In this document: piece by piece, positions 1 to 8,522 of the stretch
Numbering within the stretch: position 1 is the first letter of the stretch
Layout: the number at the start of each line of letters is the position of its first letter
Source of the DNA: Metasolibacillus sp.
GTDB taxonomy: Bacteria > Bacillota > Bacilli > Bacillales_A > Planococcaceae
NCBI RefSeq assembly: GCF_025291715.1
Contig: NZ_JAMBIZ010000001.1
Location: 124,001 to 188,000 of the forward strand
Length of the DNA stretch: 64,000 nucleotides
Direction: 5' to 3'
Notes under the pieces: model-generated
What the model was told of the DNA's origin: nothing
The model's database searches: none
The model's input: only the letters and a program-made list of their open reading frames with translations
Translations under genes and position numbers: made by a program

Positions 1-771
1 GTTTATGGCAATGGCACGGTTGCGTTTCAAGGTGTGAAGCTAAATGTCTATTGTTATATCATTGATGGGGTATGTATCGACACAGGAGCACATTCTTTGC
101 GACAGCAGTTTCAACATTTTTTAACAGCACAATCCTTTGAGCAAGTTGTTTTGACACATCATCATGAGGACCATTCAGGTAATGCTGCGTTCTTGCAGCA
201 ACAAGGTGTTCCTATTTATATAGAGGAAAGTTTACTAAAGGAATGCGCTAAAAAAGCAGCATATCCCCTTTATCGCAGGCTGTTTTGGGGTGCGCGTAAA
301 CCGTTTCAGGCACAGCCGCTAGCTAACACATTCACCTCCAAAACAGCTACATGGGAAGTGATTCAAACACCAGGACATGCTATCGATCATGTAGCATTAT
401 TGAATAAAAATACAGGGCAATTGTTCACAGGTGATTTATATGTAATGACTAAGACGCGCCTTATTTTAAGAGAAGAAAGCATTCCAGCGATTATTCGCTC
501 ATTGCAACAAGTATTAGCATCTGATTTTGATGAAGTATTTTGCAGTCATGCAGGCTTATTAAAAAATGGTCGGAAGGCATTGCAAGCAAAGGAGGATTAT
601 TTATTAACAGTGCAAGACAAGGCTTTTTCACTTTATGAACAAGGCTTCACAGTGTCAGAAATTGACCGACAGCTGTTTTCGAAAAAATATCCAATTACGC
701 GTTTTTCACGCGGGGAGTGGGATTCGCAGCATATCGTGACATCTATTTTAAAAGAAGCAAACAAAATTTGA
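1..771 (+). CDS. MBL-fold metallohydrolase, 5' end outside window
   Basis: Metallo-beta-lactamase-fold hydrolase, probably cytoplasmic. The HxHxDH metal-binding motif (HHHEDH) is encoded at 157-174, followed by a PGH motif, a GDLY motif and a late SHAG histidine, the usual order of metal ligands in the family. The reading frame is open to base 1, and the residues before the GTG at 34 (VYGNGTVAFQG) look like the normal first beta strand of such proteins. I therefore think the real start lies upstream and the GTG at 34 is internal. The substrate cannot be told from sequence. The stop lies 6 bases before the -35 element of the next gene's promoter, so the next gene is probably transcribed separately. 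Confidence 0.85.
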   Translation, partial: VYGNGTVAFQGVKLNVYCYIIDGVCIDTGAHSLRQQFQHFLTAQSFEQVVLTHHHEDHSGNAAFLQQQGVPIYIEESLLKECAKKAAYPLYRRLFWGARKPFQAQPLANTFTSKTATWEVIQTPGHAIDHVALLNKNTGQLFTGDLYVMTKTRLILREESIPAIIRSLQQVLASDFDEVFCSHAGLLKNGRKALQAKEDYLLTVQDKAFSLYEQGFTVSEIDRQLFSKKYPITRFSRGEWDSQHIVTSILKEANKI

Positions 772-777
772 GTTTTT

Positions 778-803
778 TGTAACCTTTTTAAGCATCCTAC
801 GAC
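778..803 (+). promoter_or_regulatory. ECF-sigma-type promoter of the first secreted paralogue
   Basis: TGTAAC at 778-783 and CGAC at 800-803 are separated by exactly 16 bases, matching the layout of Bacillus extracytoplasmic-function sigma promoters (SigX/SigW class: TGWAAC, about 16-17 bases, CGWC). The same two boxes with the same spacing lie before the paralogue at 2383-2408, which makes chance unlikely. No better sigma-A promoter is evident. Confidence 0.7.
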
Positions 804-839
804 TAATCGTATGAAACGTATTTAAAGGAGCGAAAAAAG

Positions 840-2252
840 ATGATGAAAAAAACCATGACAATGGCATTAACAGCAACGTTAGCAACGAGTGCAATAACAG
901 CACCATTCGCATTCGCACAAGATAAAGCAGAGCCAATTTCAAATGAAGTGCAGGAGGAAATAGCAACAAACTTCATTCAGCTTACAGGTAAATTAGGGAA
1001 AATTGAAAAGCATGATAACGGCACATTATATACAACAATTGAGCAAGGTGACGAAACATTCTCATTATATATTGAAGAAAGCACACTTGTTTTAGATAAC
1101 CAAGGCAAAGAAGCAGAGTTAAAAGAAGGCGCAAAATTTACAGCGTTTGTTGATAAAAACAAGCCGATGCTAGCAATTTATCCACCCCGCTACACACCGG
1201 AAGTGCTAGTTGTGGAAACGGCTGATTTTGGCATTGTAGAAGTAGGCACATTTGATAAAGATTTCGTTAATAAGGAAAATACATTGAAATTAAATTTATC
1301 AGATGAAACAGTTGTGACAAATGTAGCTGGTGATAAATTGCCGCATGACGCAATCGTTGGCAAAGAAGCAATCGTTCTTTACGGACCAGCAACATTTAGC
1401 ATCCCTGCTCAAACAAATCCATACCGTGTCATCGTATTTGACGGTGCACAAGATGAAGTAGAAGAAATTACGCCAATCGAGGAAGTAGTGGATTTCCAAC
1501 AATTTGAAGGTGAAATTACTGATGTAGTAACACGTGAAAATGGCTCACAACTGCTTGTTATTGAAGATAAAGAGCAACCATTCGCATTAACTGTTGATAA
1601 AGAAACAATTGTCCTTGATAACACAGGGAAAAAAATAGAGTTGCAAAAAGGAATGAAATTTACAGCGTATATAGATGTGATGAAGCCTGCAATTTTAATT
1701 TATCCACCACAATATGCGCCAGAAGTGATTATCGTGCAAACGGAAGGTGCAGGTGTAGCGGAGTTTGGCACATTTGATTTAAATTTGTTAAATCATGAAA
1801 ATACGTTAAAGCTAACGATTGATGATAAAACTGAAATTACAGGCTTAACAGGTGATAAATTAGCAAAAGATGATTTAATCAATGCACAGGCATTAGTGTT
1901 TTACACTGTAGCAACAGCAAGTATTCCAGCTCAGACAACACCAACAAAGGTGATTGTCTTTGGTGAAGCGACATTTCCAGAGGCTGAGCTTGCTGTAGAA
2001 AATAGCAAGCAAGTAGATGGTGTGACAATGGTGCCATTACGCGCTTTAGCAGAGGAATTAGGCTATAAAGTAACATCTACAGGAAAAGGTGCAATCCTAA
2101 CAAAAGGCAATGCTTCATACGAAATTACACGCGGACAAAAGCAATACACGCATAATCGCGCAATCAAAGCATTTGACGTAGCACCTAATTTATTAGAAGA
2201 AAATACAACATATGTGCCACAGACTTTCATTGAAAGCTTACGTGGAGAATAA
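840..2252 (+). CDS. Secreted protein: two copies of a YPPxY module plus copper-amine-oxidase-N-like C-terminal domain
   Basis: Exported protein of 470 residues. Residues 1-26 are a signal peptide (KK, hydrophobic stretch, AFA|QD cleavage site). Two homologous modules follow, about residues 45-205 and 218-378, each with VLDN, a YPP(R/Q)Y-x-PEV motif (Tyr114 and Tyr288, spacing 174), a GTFD motif and SIPAQT. The last 85 residues (from about 386: VDGVTMVPLRALAEELGY, KGAILTKGN, YEITRG) resemble the copper amine oxidase N-terminal-like domain common in Firmicute surface proteins. The start is the ATG at 840 (or 843) behind AAAGGAG at 824-830. The module function is unknown to me. A shorter paralogue lies immediately downstream with the same promoter type, so both probably respond to envelope stress. 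Confidence 0.8.
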   Translation: MMKKTMTMALTATLATSAITAPFAFAQDKAEPISNEVQEEIATNFIQLTGKLGKIEKHDNGTLYTTIEQGDETFSLYIEESTLVLDNQGKEAELKEGAKFTAFVDKNKPMLAIYPPRYTPEVLVVETADFGIVEVGTFDKDFVNKENTLKLNLSDETVVTNVAGDKLPHDAIVGKEAIVLYGPATFSIPAQTNPYRVIVFDGAQDEVEEITPIEEVVDFQQFEGEITDVVTRENGSQLLVIEDKEQPFALTVDKETIVLDNTGKKIELQKGMKFTAYIDVMKPAILIYPPQYAPEVIIVQTEGAGVAEFGTFDLNLLNHENTLKLTIDDKTEITGLTGDKLAKDDLINAQALVFYTVATASIPAQTTPTKVIVFGEATFPEAELAVENSKQVDGVTMVPLRALAEELGYKVTSTGKGAILTKGNASYEITRGQKQYTHNRAIKAFDVAPNLLEENTTYVPQTFIESLRGE

Positions 2253-2334
2253 AGTAAAACGGCATTTCGTAGGGAAAACTCTACTTAATGAAATAGACAT
2301 TTCATATTTTGGCTACCAACCAATATGAATGAGG

Positions 2335-2373
2335 AAAGGGGAAAGCAGGAAAAACCTGTCTTTCCCTTTTCTT
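2335..2373 (+). terminator. Intrinsic terminator
   Basis: GGGGAAAGCAGG (2338-2349) pairs with CCTGTCTTTCCC (2355-2366), followed by a T-rich run to 2373. It separates the two secreted paralogues into independent transcripts. Confidence 0.8.
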
Positions 2374-2382
2374 ATTAGAAAA

Positions 2383-2408
2383 TGTAACCTTTTCATCCAG
2401 TATACGAC
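2383..2408 (+). promoter_or_regulatory. ECF-sigma-type promoter of the second secreted paralogue
   Basis: TGTAAC at 2383-2388, 16 bases, CGAC at 2405-2408. Boxes, spacing and flanks (TGTAACCTTTT and TACGACTAAT) match the promoter at 778-803. Confidence 0.7.
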
Positions 2409-2445
2409 TAATACTGTGAAATGAACGTGAAGGAGAGAAAGTATA

Positions 2446-3360
2446 ATGAAAAAAGCAATGACGATGATTTTAAGTGCAACATTGGCAACAAGTGTCATGG
2501 CAGCACCGCTTGCATTTGCACAGGATAATGCAGAATTAACTTCAAAGGAAGTGAGGGAGGACGTGGCAACAAATTTTAAAAAACTGCAAGGCAAGTTAGG
2601 GAAAATTGAACAAAATAAAGATGGCTCATTCTTCACAACAATTGAAGAAGGCGAATCAGTTTACTGGCTAACAATCGATAAGGAGGCAATCGTTTTAGAT
2701 AATTTAGGAAAAAAAGCGGAGCTGAAAGAAGGATTAGCCTTTACAGCTTATGTTAATGCCAACAAGCCGATGCTGATGATTTATCCACCACGCTACACAC
2801 CAGAAGTCGTGATTGTGGAAACAGGCGAATTTGGTACAGTAGAAATCGGCACATTTGATGGCGATTTCGTCAATAAGGAAAATACATTGAAGCTACATAT
2901 TGCTGATGAAACAGAAATTACAAATATCACAAATGAAAAATTAACGAAGGATGATGTTGTTGGCAAGGAATCACTTGTTTTTTACACTGCCTCAACAAGA
3001 AGTATCCCAGCTCAAACAACACCTTCTAAAATTATCGTATTAGAGGAAGCTATGCCAGAGCCAATTATTCAAATTTTAGATGTATTACCAGGGCTAATTG
3101 CACAGGATAGCTATGAAGTAAACGGTGTGACGATGGTGCCATTGCGCGATTTAGCTGAATATTATGGCTATGCGGTGAAATCAACAGGAAAAGGTGCAGT
3201 GATCACAAAAGGCAATCTTTCCTATGAAATTACGCGTGGACAAAAGGCATATACAGATAATGGTGTAACAAAGAGCTTTGATGAAGCGCCAGCATTATTA
3301 GAAAAAAATAAAACATATGTACAACAAGATTTAATTTATATTTTACGTAACGCACAATAA
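2446..3360 (+). CDS. Secreted protein: one YPPxY module plus copper-amine-oxidase-N-like domain
   Basis: Paralogue of the preceding gene, 304 residues, with one module instead of two. Signal peptide about residues 1-26 (ending PLAFA|QD). The module spans about 45-205 with YPPRYTPEV (Tyr113), GTFD and SIPAQT. The C-terminal domain carries VNGVTMVPLRDLAEYYGY, KGAVITKGN and YEITRGQK. The start ATG follows AAGGAGAG. The two genes probably arose by tandem duplication followed by gain or loss of one module. No enzymatic motif is seen; a surface structural or binding role is an inference. Confidence 0.8.
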   Translation: MKKAMTMILSATLATSVMAAPLAFAQDNAELTSKEVREDVATNFKKLQGKLGKIEQNKDGSFFTTIEEGESVYWLTIDKEAIVLDNLGKKAELKEGLAFTAYVNANKPMLMIYPPRYTPEVVIVETGEFGTVEIGTFDGDFVNKENTLKLHIADETEITNITNEKLTKDDVVGKESLVFYTASTRSIPAQTTPSKIIVLEEAMPEPIIQILDVLPGLIAQDSYEVNGVTMVPLRDLAEYYGYAVKSTGKGAVITKGNLSYEITRGQKAYTDNGVTKSFDEAPALLEKNKTYVQQDLIYILRNAQ

Positions 3361-3364
3361 GCTT

Positions 3365-3416
3365 AATAAGGCTGTTAGAAAAGTAGGAAGATTCTACTTT
3401 CTAGCAGCCTTATTTT
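3365..3416 (+). terminator. Long intrinsic terminator
   Basis: A 22-base arm from 3365 (AATAAGGCTGTTAGAAAAG...) pairs with 3394-3414, with one bulge, followed by TTTT. Its right arm (CTTTCTAGCAGCCTTAT, 3397-3413) recurs nearly unchanged at 3821-3838. Confidence 0.8.
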
Positions 3417-3492
3417 ATGGAGATTTACTATAAGAAAAGAAATTTTTATGGTAATCTAGTATATTTTTGAACTGATTGCATAAAAAGAGGGA

Positions 3493-3714
3493 CTATAAAT
3501 TCGATACATAATTTAAAAGAATAAAAATAGTTGTAACTATTATATCAAGAAGTGCGGATCGTATTTGTTGAATATATAATTTTGATTTCGTTACATCTAC
3601 AAGACTAGTAAAACCAATTACATAAACAATCGTATTATCAATCAGCTCTTCCTCTATAAAAAAATCATGATGATTGGAAAATTTATTTGTGAGTTCATTC
3701 ACTATTTTTGTCAT
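3493..3714 (-). pseudogene. Remnant of a GerA-family spore germination receptor subunit (N-terminal fragment)
   Basis: Seventy-three residues with a good ribosome binding site (AAGGAG about 9 bases before the ATG). The stretch IVYVIGFTSLVDVTKSKLYIQQI resembles the YIDGLVDKxxI region of the N-terminal domain of GerA-type receptor A subunits (normally about 480-500 residues). The membrane part is absent and the last about 20 residues are an unrelated hydrophobic tail. I read it as a decayed germinant-receptor gene; a novel small protein is the alternative. Near-identical short sequences flank it at 3397-3413 and 3821-3838. Confidence 0.45.
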
Positions 3715-3905
3715 AGAGCCTTCTCCTTATTTAAATCAACAATAAAATAATTATTGGCAATAAGCGGTTATTTTATGCAAATGCTGAAATAGGTGGGCAG
3801 AACCAATGTAGGATATTTTGCTTTCTAGACAGCCTTATCGACAAGGAAAATATGGTATCATAATAGTGCTATTGGCAAAGTCTATATAGTAAAAGAGGGG
3901 ATAAA

Positions 3906-5033
3906 ATGACAAAACAATATATCGTAATAGGCGCAGGCATTTTAGGTGCCTCGGCTGCCCTTCATTTAGCTTTAAATAAAGCACAGGTAACAGTTATTGA
4001 TCGTAATGACGCGGGCAAGGCGACAAATGTAGCAGCAGGCATTATTAGCCCATGGCTTTCACAGCGCCGCAATAAAGCATGGTATTTTTTAGCGAAAAAA
4101 GGTGCAGCGTACTATCCGCAGCTTATCGAAAAATTAGCTGAGCTAGGTGAATTCGATACAGGCTATGCACAAGTAGGTGCATTGCATATTCATTCAGAGG
4201 AAAAGCGCATTGAGCAAATTTTAGCATTGGCGGATAAGCGTAAAGCTGAAGCACCTGAAATTGGTGAAACGAGAAAGCTGTCAGTTGAAGAAATAACGAA
4301 AATGTTCCCCTACATAACAGAGCCAATGCGTGCTGCGTATGCAAGCGGTGGTGCACGGGTTGATGGACGAAAAGTAACGCAATCAATGAAAAATGCAGCT
4401 ATTAAGCTAGATGCAAAATATATTGAAGGTGATGCTGCCTTACAAGTGGAGGATGGCAAAGTGATCGGTGTAATGGTCGACGGTATCGTCATTGAAGCAG
4501 ATGAAATCATTGTGACAACAGGTGCATGGGGCAATGAAACATTGCAGCCGCTCAAGCTCGATATGCAAGTGAAGCCACAAAAGGCACAAATTTTAGAGCT
4601 GCAGCTAGAAAGCGAAAAAACAGAGCATTTACCTGTTGTCATGGCACCTTCCACTTTATACATGCTGGCATTTGAAGAGGGGAGATTGATGGTAGGCACG
4701 ACGCATGAGGATGATAAAGGCTTTGATATGCGCCCGACGATTGGTGCGGCACATGAAATGGCAGAAAAAGCCTTTCAAATAGCCCCTGATTTGCGAGAAG
4801 CACAGTTAAGTGAGTTAAAAGTAGGCTTCCGCCCTGTTGTGCCAAATGCCATCCCTGTCATTGGGCGCTTGCCGCAATTTTCGAATGTGCTTGTAGCAAA
4901 TGGCTTAGGCTCAAGTGGCTTAACAGTTGGTCCATACTTAGGTAAGGAATTAGCAGCACTTGCACAAGGGCTAGCGACTGAAATTGATGTAGACAATTAT
5001 CAGTTAACGAATGTGATACGACATGAAAAGTAA
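3906..5033 (+). CDS. FAD-dependent oxidoreductase, DAO family (D-amino-acid dehydrogenase/glycine oxidase-like)
   Basis: Cytoplasmic or membrane-associated flavoprotein of 375 residues. It has an N-terminal dinucleotide fold (G9-x-G11-x-x-G14) with the acidic end of beta 2 (VIDRND), then AAGIISPW, where family members contact FAD. The C-terminal GFRPVVPNAIPVIGR and NGLGSSGLTVGPYLG are typical of the DAO (PF01266) family. The family oxidises D-amino acids, glycine or sarcosine; the exact substrate cannot be assigned. The start ATG follows AGAGGGG. The 3' end overlaps the next gene by 11 bases, so translation of the ynd-like operon downstream is probably coupled to it. Confidence 0.85.
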   Translation: MTKQYIVIGAGILGASAALHLALNKAQVTVIDRNDAGKATNVAAGIISPWLSQRRNKAWYFLAKKGAAYYPQLIEKLAELGEFDTGYAQVGALHIHSEEKRIEQILALADKRKAEAPEIGETRKLSVEEITKMFPYITEPMRAAYASGGARVDGRKVTQSMKNAAIKLDAKYIEGDAALQVEDGKVIGVMVDGIVIEADEIIVTTGAWGNETLQPLKLDMQVKPQKAQILELQLESEKTEHLPVVMAPSTLYMLAFEEGRLMVGTTHEDDKGFDMRPTIGAAHEMAEKAFQIAPDLREAQLSELKVGFRPVVPNAIPVIGRLPQFSNVLVANGLGSSGLTVGPYLGKELAALAQGLATEIDVDNYQLTNVIRHEK

Positions 5034-5931
5034 GCCAATTTATGTTGAAATCGAGATGGATACATCGATGGAGCAATTATGGGCATATACGCAAAATCCT
5101 GAACTGCATGCAAAGTGGGATTTGCGTTTTTCTGAAATCCATTATAAAGACAAGGAAACGCCAGATGCACCGCAATTGTTTACATATAAAACGAAAGTAG
5201 GCTCGCTTTTCACTGTAGAAGGCTGGGGTGAAAGCAAAGGCACACATCATAAAAAAGATGAGTCAAGAACTTCCTCGTTGCATTTTGGGACGGAGCAAAA
5301 AATTTCACCGATTGCAGAGGGAAAAGGGTACTGGCAATACGTGCCGAATGGAGAAACGCTGACTTTTCTAACACAATACGATTATCAGGTGCGCTTCGGT
5401 GCAGTAGGCAGAGCCTTTGATATATTATTTCGCCCATTGATGGGCTGGGCGACAGCACTCAGCTTTGATGTATTGAGAAGATGGCTAAATACAGGAGAGC
5501 CACCAAGCATGCAATATCGTCGCTTCTTTTTATCAGTATTGTTATCACTGACATTTTTCTTTATTTGGTGTTATCAAGGACTTGTACCGAAGCTTATTGG
5601 GCTACATCCAGAGGAAGTAGCGCTTTTTACTGCGGTCAGTGGTATTGGCGGGGAGATGGCACAATGGGCTGTACGTTTGGTTGGTGTAGCTGAAATATTA
5701 TTCGGCATGATTTGGCTATTGCCATTTAATAAAAGCCATTTGTATATGATGCAACTTGTCTTGTTTCCAATTTTAACGATTAGCACAGGCTTGACAAGCA
5801 GTGAAACATTAATAGGTCCGTTTAATGTGATTTCGTTAAATGGCGCATTGATTGCTTTATCGATTGTCGGTTATCTCTGCCAGCAAAATTGCCCTACAGC
5901 GAAAAGCTGCAAAAGGAGGAGAGAGGCATGA
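5023..5931 (+). CDS. SRPBCC-domain protein with C-terminal DoxX-like membrane domain (YndG-like)
   Basis: Two-part protein of 302 residues. The N-terminal part (about 1-150) resembles a START/SRPBCC ligand-binding domain (YVEIEMDTSMEQLWAYTQNPE opening). The rest has about four hydrophobic helices resembling the DoxX-like family. This fusion followed by a DUF4166 protein and a YndJ-type membrane protein is the order of B. subtilis yndG-yndH-yndJ, as I recall it. Function is unknown; an oxidative-stress or lipid role is speculation. It overlaps the oxidoreductase gene by 11 bases and the next gene by ATGA. Confidence 0.7.
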   Translation: MKSKPIYVEIEMDTSMEQLWAYTQNPELHAKWDLRFSEIHYKDKETPDAPQLFTYKTKVGSLFTVEGWGESKGTHHKKDESRTSSLHFGTEQKISPIAEGKGYWQYVPNGETLTFLTQYDYQVRFGAVGRAFDILFRPLMGWATALSFDVLRRWLNTGEPPSMQYRRFFLSVLLSLTFFFIWCYQGLVPKLIGLHPEEVALFTAVSGIGGEMAQWAVRLVGVAEILFGMIWLLPFNKSHLYMMQLVLFPILTISTGLTSSETLIGPFNVISLNGALIALSIVGYLCQQNCPTAKSCKRRREA

Positions 5932-6533
5932 TTTATGAAAAGCTATTAGGGGAAAGCTTTCAGCGGCTCCATCCGAAATTGCAGGAACGCTATGCACTAC
6001 CGTTGAATGAGCCGTTTCAGGCAACTGGTATGATGCAAACGATTGAAACAGGCTCGAAGCTATTACATCCTTTTTATCGATTGGCAACGAAGTTTCATTT
6101 TTTGTTTCCAGAATCGGGACGCAATGTGCCGTTTACGCTTCGCAATGTTTGTAAGCAAATGGACAATGGAGATTATGAAGTAGAGTGGGAGCGTGCCTTT
6201 TATTTTGGAGATAAGGTGCGTCGCTTTGATGCGTTAATGACCGTTGATACAGAGCGGCATATTGTAAAGGATTATTTAGGCACACCTGCCTTGTTTTATT
6301 CGGATTTGCATTTTTCTGTGACGAAGGAAGGGCGCTTGTTGATTCGCTCAGGCTTACAGCGCTTTGTTGCGAAGAAGTTTGAAATGAAGATACCTGCCTG
6401 TTTGGAGGGGAGAGTCATTGTCGAAGAGGGCTATGATGATGCATTACAGGTGTATACGATTCATGTTTCCATCATGAATCCGCTAGTAGGGAGGCTGATG
6501 CTGTATGCTGGGCAATTTACGCCAGTCGATTAA
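5928..6533 (+). CDS. DUF4166-type protein (YndH-like)
   Basis: A protein of 201 residues without signal peptide or clear membrane segment. I place the start at the ATG at 5928 rather than an upstream in-frame codon at 5889, because AAAGGAGG at 5911-5918 sits about 9 bases before 5928 and the ATGA overlap with the previous stop is typical of coupled genes. It is recognised mainly by its place between YndG-like and YndJ-like genes and by the opening MIYEKLLGESFQRLHPKLQ. No catalytic motif is visible. Function unknown. Confidence 0.7.
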   Translation: MIYEKLLGESFQRLHPKLQERYALPLNEPFQATGMMQTIETGSKLLHPFYRLATKFHFLFPESGRNVPFTLRNVCKQMDNGDYEVEWERAFYFGDKVRRFDALMTVDTERHIVKDYLGTPALFYSDLHFSVTKEGRLLIRSGLQRFVAKKFEMKIPACLEGRVIVEEGYDDALQVYTIHVSIMNPLVGRLMLYAGQFTPVD

Positions 6534-8055
6534 TCCGTTATCACTATTTGGTCTGCTTCTTTTTGCCATTGTTGTGATTGGGGCGGATAGGGCTCATTTT
6601 TTCTTGTACTTAACGCTTGCACAGCTCGTATTTGTGCCGGCGATTGTGCAGGGCATCGTGAAATTAACGAAGGGGCAGCAAAACCTTGTAGCACTTGGTC
6701 AACTCAGTGTAGCAATGCTAGCTTTTACGACAAATAAAACGGTGATGCTTGTAGGAGCAACGCTTTATTTGCTAGCAACAGCGATGATTAGCTGGCTAGG
6801 TTTACGTCGTTTTTTACAGCGTGGCTTTACTAATACAGCAGAAATCGCCATTGATATCGGGCTTATATATTTAGTTGTTGGTGGTATGTGGTTTTTTGCT
6901 TATACGGTTGGTATTGATACAGGCTTCACATCTTTAATTACATGGCTAACTGCGATTCATTTTCATTATTCGGCTTTTCTGCTTTGTATTTCAGTTGGGC
7001 TGCTTGGACGTTTAACAGGAGGTATTTTATATAAGCTTGTTATGGCAGTGATTGTGTCAGGTCCAATATGGATGGCAATTGGCATTACACTGTCAACAGT
7101 CATTGAAATGCTGTCAGCGCTGCTTTATATTTTGGCGATTTATTTGCTGCTGTTTCTTGTAATACGTACAAAGCTTTCTTTATGGCAGGGGATTTTTATT
7201 CGTCTTTCCATCGCAGCAATATGTTTCTCCATTCTGTGGTCTGTTTTATATGCATATGGTAATTTTACAGGGCATATGATTGTTGATATTCCAAATATGC
7301 TACAGTTTCATGGCTTTGTTAATTGCTATTTCTTCGGCATTTTTACGGTGCTCGGATGGCTGCTACATATCCCTGCAACGAAGCAGGGCGCTTTTCAATT
7401 TCCGATTAGCCAAATTCGAGGAAAGCTAGTAAATGAGGGAGCTGTACATAAAGGCTTAGTCGAGAAGCTAGATGATTTTGCGGAAACGATAAATTTACAT
7501 CCAGCTATTGCGCATTTTTACGAGCAAACAACCGCCTACCGGTTATTTGCGCAGGTGCGTTGGGCGTGGTGGTTTTTACCCTTTGCTTTTATTTATAAAG
7601 GCTTGAGCAGGTGGCTCCAGCAAATTAATTTGCCATTAAGTAAAACGAAAACAGAAATGACAGGGCGCATTGTGCTCGTGGATGAAAAGGTGGATGGGCG
7701 AACATTTCCACGAGCATGGATTCGCACAGTGAAGGGGCGTCGTGTCTTCACAGCGATTTATTCTCAGCATACATCTGATCAAACCTATATGAATATTGCG
7801 CTGCCATTGCCCTATTCAACGATGATTGGGATTTTAGCATTGTATGAGGAGCAAGGAAAGCTACATTTAACGAGTCGTAATGGCGCAGATGCGGGTGTTT
7901 ATTTAGCGATAGGCTCTGCTGTCATGAAACTACCATTACAGGAGCATTTCACAATTACAGCAATTTCCACAACACAATTAATAGCAGCACATCAAATGAC
8001 GCTATTTGGCTTGCGTTTTTTGCATATTGATTATGAGATTGAGCGAGAAATTTAA
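6505..8055 (+). CDS. yndJ: YndJ-like polytopic membrane protein
   Basis: A protein of 516 residues. The first about 300 residues form roughly nine or ten hydrophobic helices. The remaining about 200 residues are soluble, ending in a beta-rich domain (TGRIVLVDEKVDGRTFPRAW and onward). GGGAGG (6488-6493) precedes the ATG at 6505, which lies inside the end of the preceding gene. It is the last gene of the ynd-like operon. Function is unproven. Its 3' end abuts a fragment of an Rpn-type nuclease gene. Confidence 0.75.
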   Translation: MLGNLRQSINPLSLFGLLLFAIVVIGADRAHFFLYLTLAQLVFVPAIVQGIVKLTKGQQNLVALGQLSVAMLAFTTNKTVMLVGATLYLLATAMISWLGLRRFLQRGFTNTAEIAIDIGLIYLVVGGMWFFAYTVGIDTGFTSLITWLTAIHFHYSAFLLCISVGLLGRLTGGILYKLVMAVIVSGPIWMAIGITLSTVIEMLSALLYILAIYLLLFLVIRTKLSLWQGIFIRLSIAAICFSILWSVLYAYGNFTGHMIVDIPNMLQFHGFVNCYFFGIFTVLGWLLHIPATKQGAFQFPISQIRGKLVNEGAVHKGLVEKLDDFAETINLHPAIAHFYEQTTAYRLFAQVRWAWWFLPFAFIYKGLSRWLQQINLPLSKTKTEMTGRIVLVDEKVDGRTFPRAWIRTVKGRRVFTAIYSQHTSDQTYMNIALPLPYSTMIGILALYEEQGKLHLTSRNGADAGVYLAIGSAVMKLPLQEHFTITAISTTQLIAAHQMTLFGLRFLHIDYEIEREI

Positions 8056-8056
8056 T

Positions 8057-8461
8057 TTTCCTTTAATTACTATATTGGATGCAATTGAGTATTTTGAAAC
8101 GATGATTCGTTATTTAATGGAGGCAGTCAAGCAATTGTCGAAAGACGATATGAAGCATATCTTACAAGAAGTAGAGAAACAATTTCCAGAGGGGAGTGAC
8201 TTAACGATGACATTGGCAGATAGCTTACGAGAGGAAGGACTACAACAAGGCTTGCAGCAAGGACTACAACAAGGACTGCAACAAGGAAAAATAGAGACGA
8301 TGGCACAAGTTGTTCAGCAATTATTGTTCCGAAAATTCGGCAAGCTACCAGAGGATATTCAACAAAGCATTCTCCATGTAGATTCTGTAGATTTGCAAAT
8401 ATTGGTAGGTGATATTTTCACGATTGAAAGTTTGGATGATGTGCGAAAATATTTACAATAG
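8057..8461 (+). pseudogene. C-terminal remnant of an Rpn/YhgA-type PD-(D/E)XK nuclease gene with LQQG repeats
   Basis: This reading frame resembles only the C-terminal third of Rpn-type (recombination-promoting nuclease/putative transposase) proteins: FETMIRYLMEAVKQLSKDD, then MTLADSLREEG, a glutamine-rich hinge and an RKFGKLPEDIQQSI tail. The catalytic N-terminal nuclease domain is missing; yndJ occupies that place. There is no ribosome binding site at the frame's upstream ATGs. The hinge contains four exact-length 12-base repeats (8240-8287) encoding LQQG. A full-length relative lies at 31214-32170. Confidence 0.65.
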
Positions 8462-8470
8462 CATTTGGGA

Positions 8471-8521
8471 AACAATAAAAAGTGTCTGAACGTGTTGGAG
8501 TTCAGGCACTTTTTATTGTTT
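8471..8521. terminator. Bidirectional terminator between convergent genes
   Basis: A near-perfect 21-base stem (8471-8491 with 8500-8520; one G-T pair) with A-run on one side and T-run on the other. It serves the ynd operon on the plus strand and the protease on the minus strand. Confidence 0.85.
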
Positions 8522-8522
8522 A

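Noticed and set aside
748-969. Minus-strand frame antisense to the first secreted protein
   Set aside because: Shadow of the signal-peptide coding region and promoter; the plus strand has the promoter, ribosome binding site and signal peptide.
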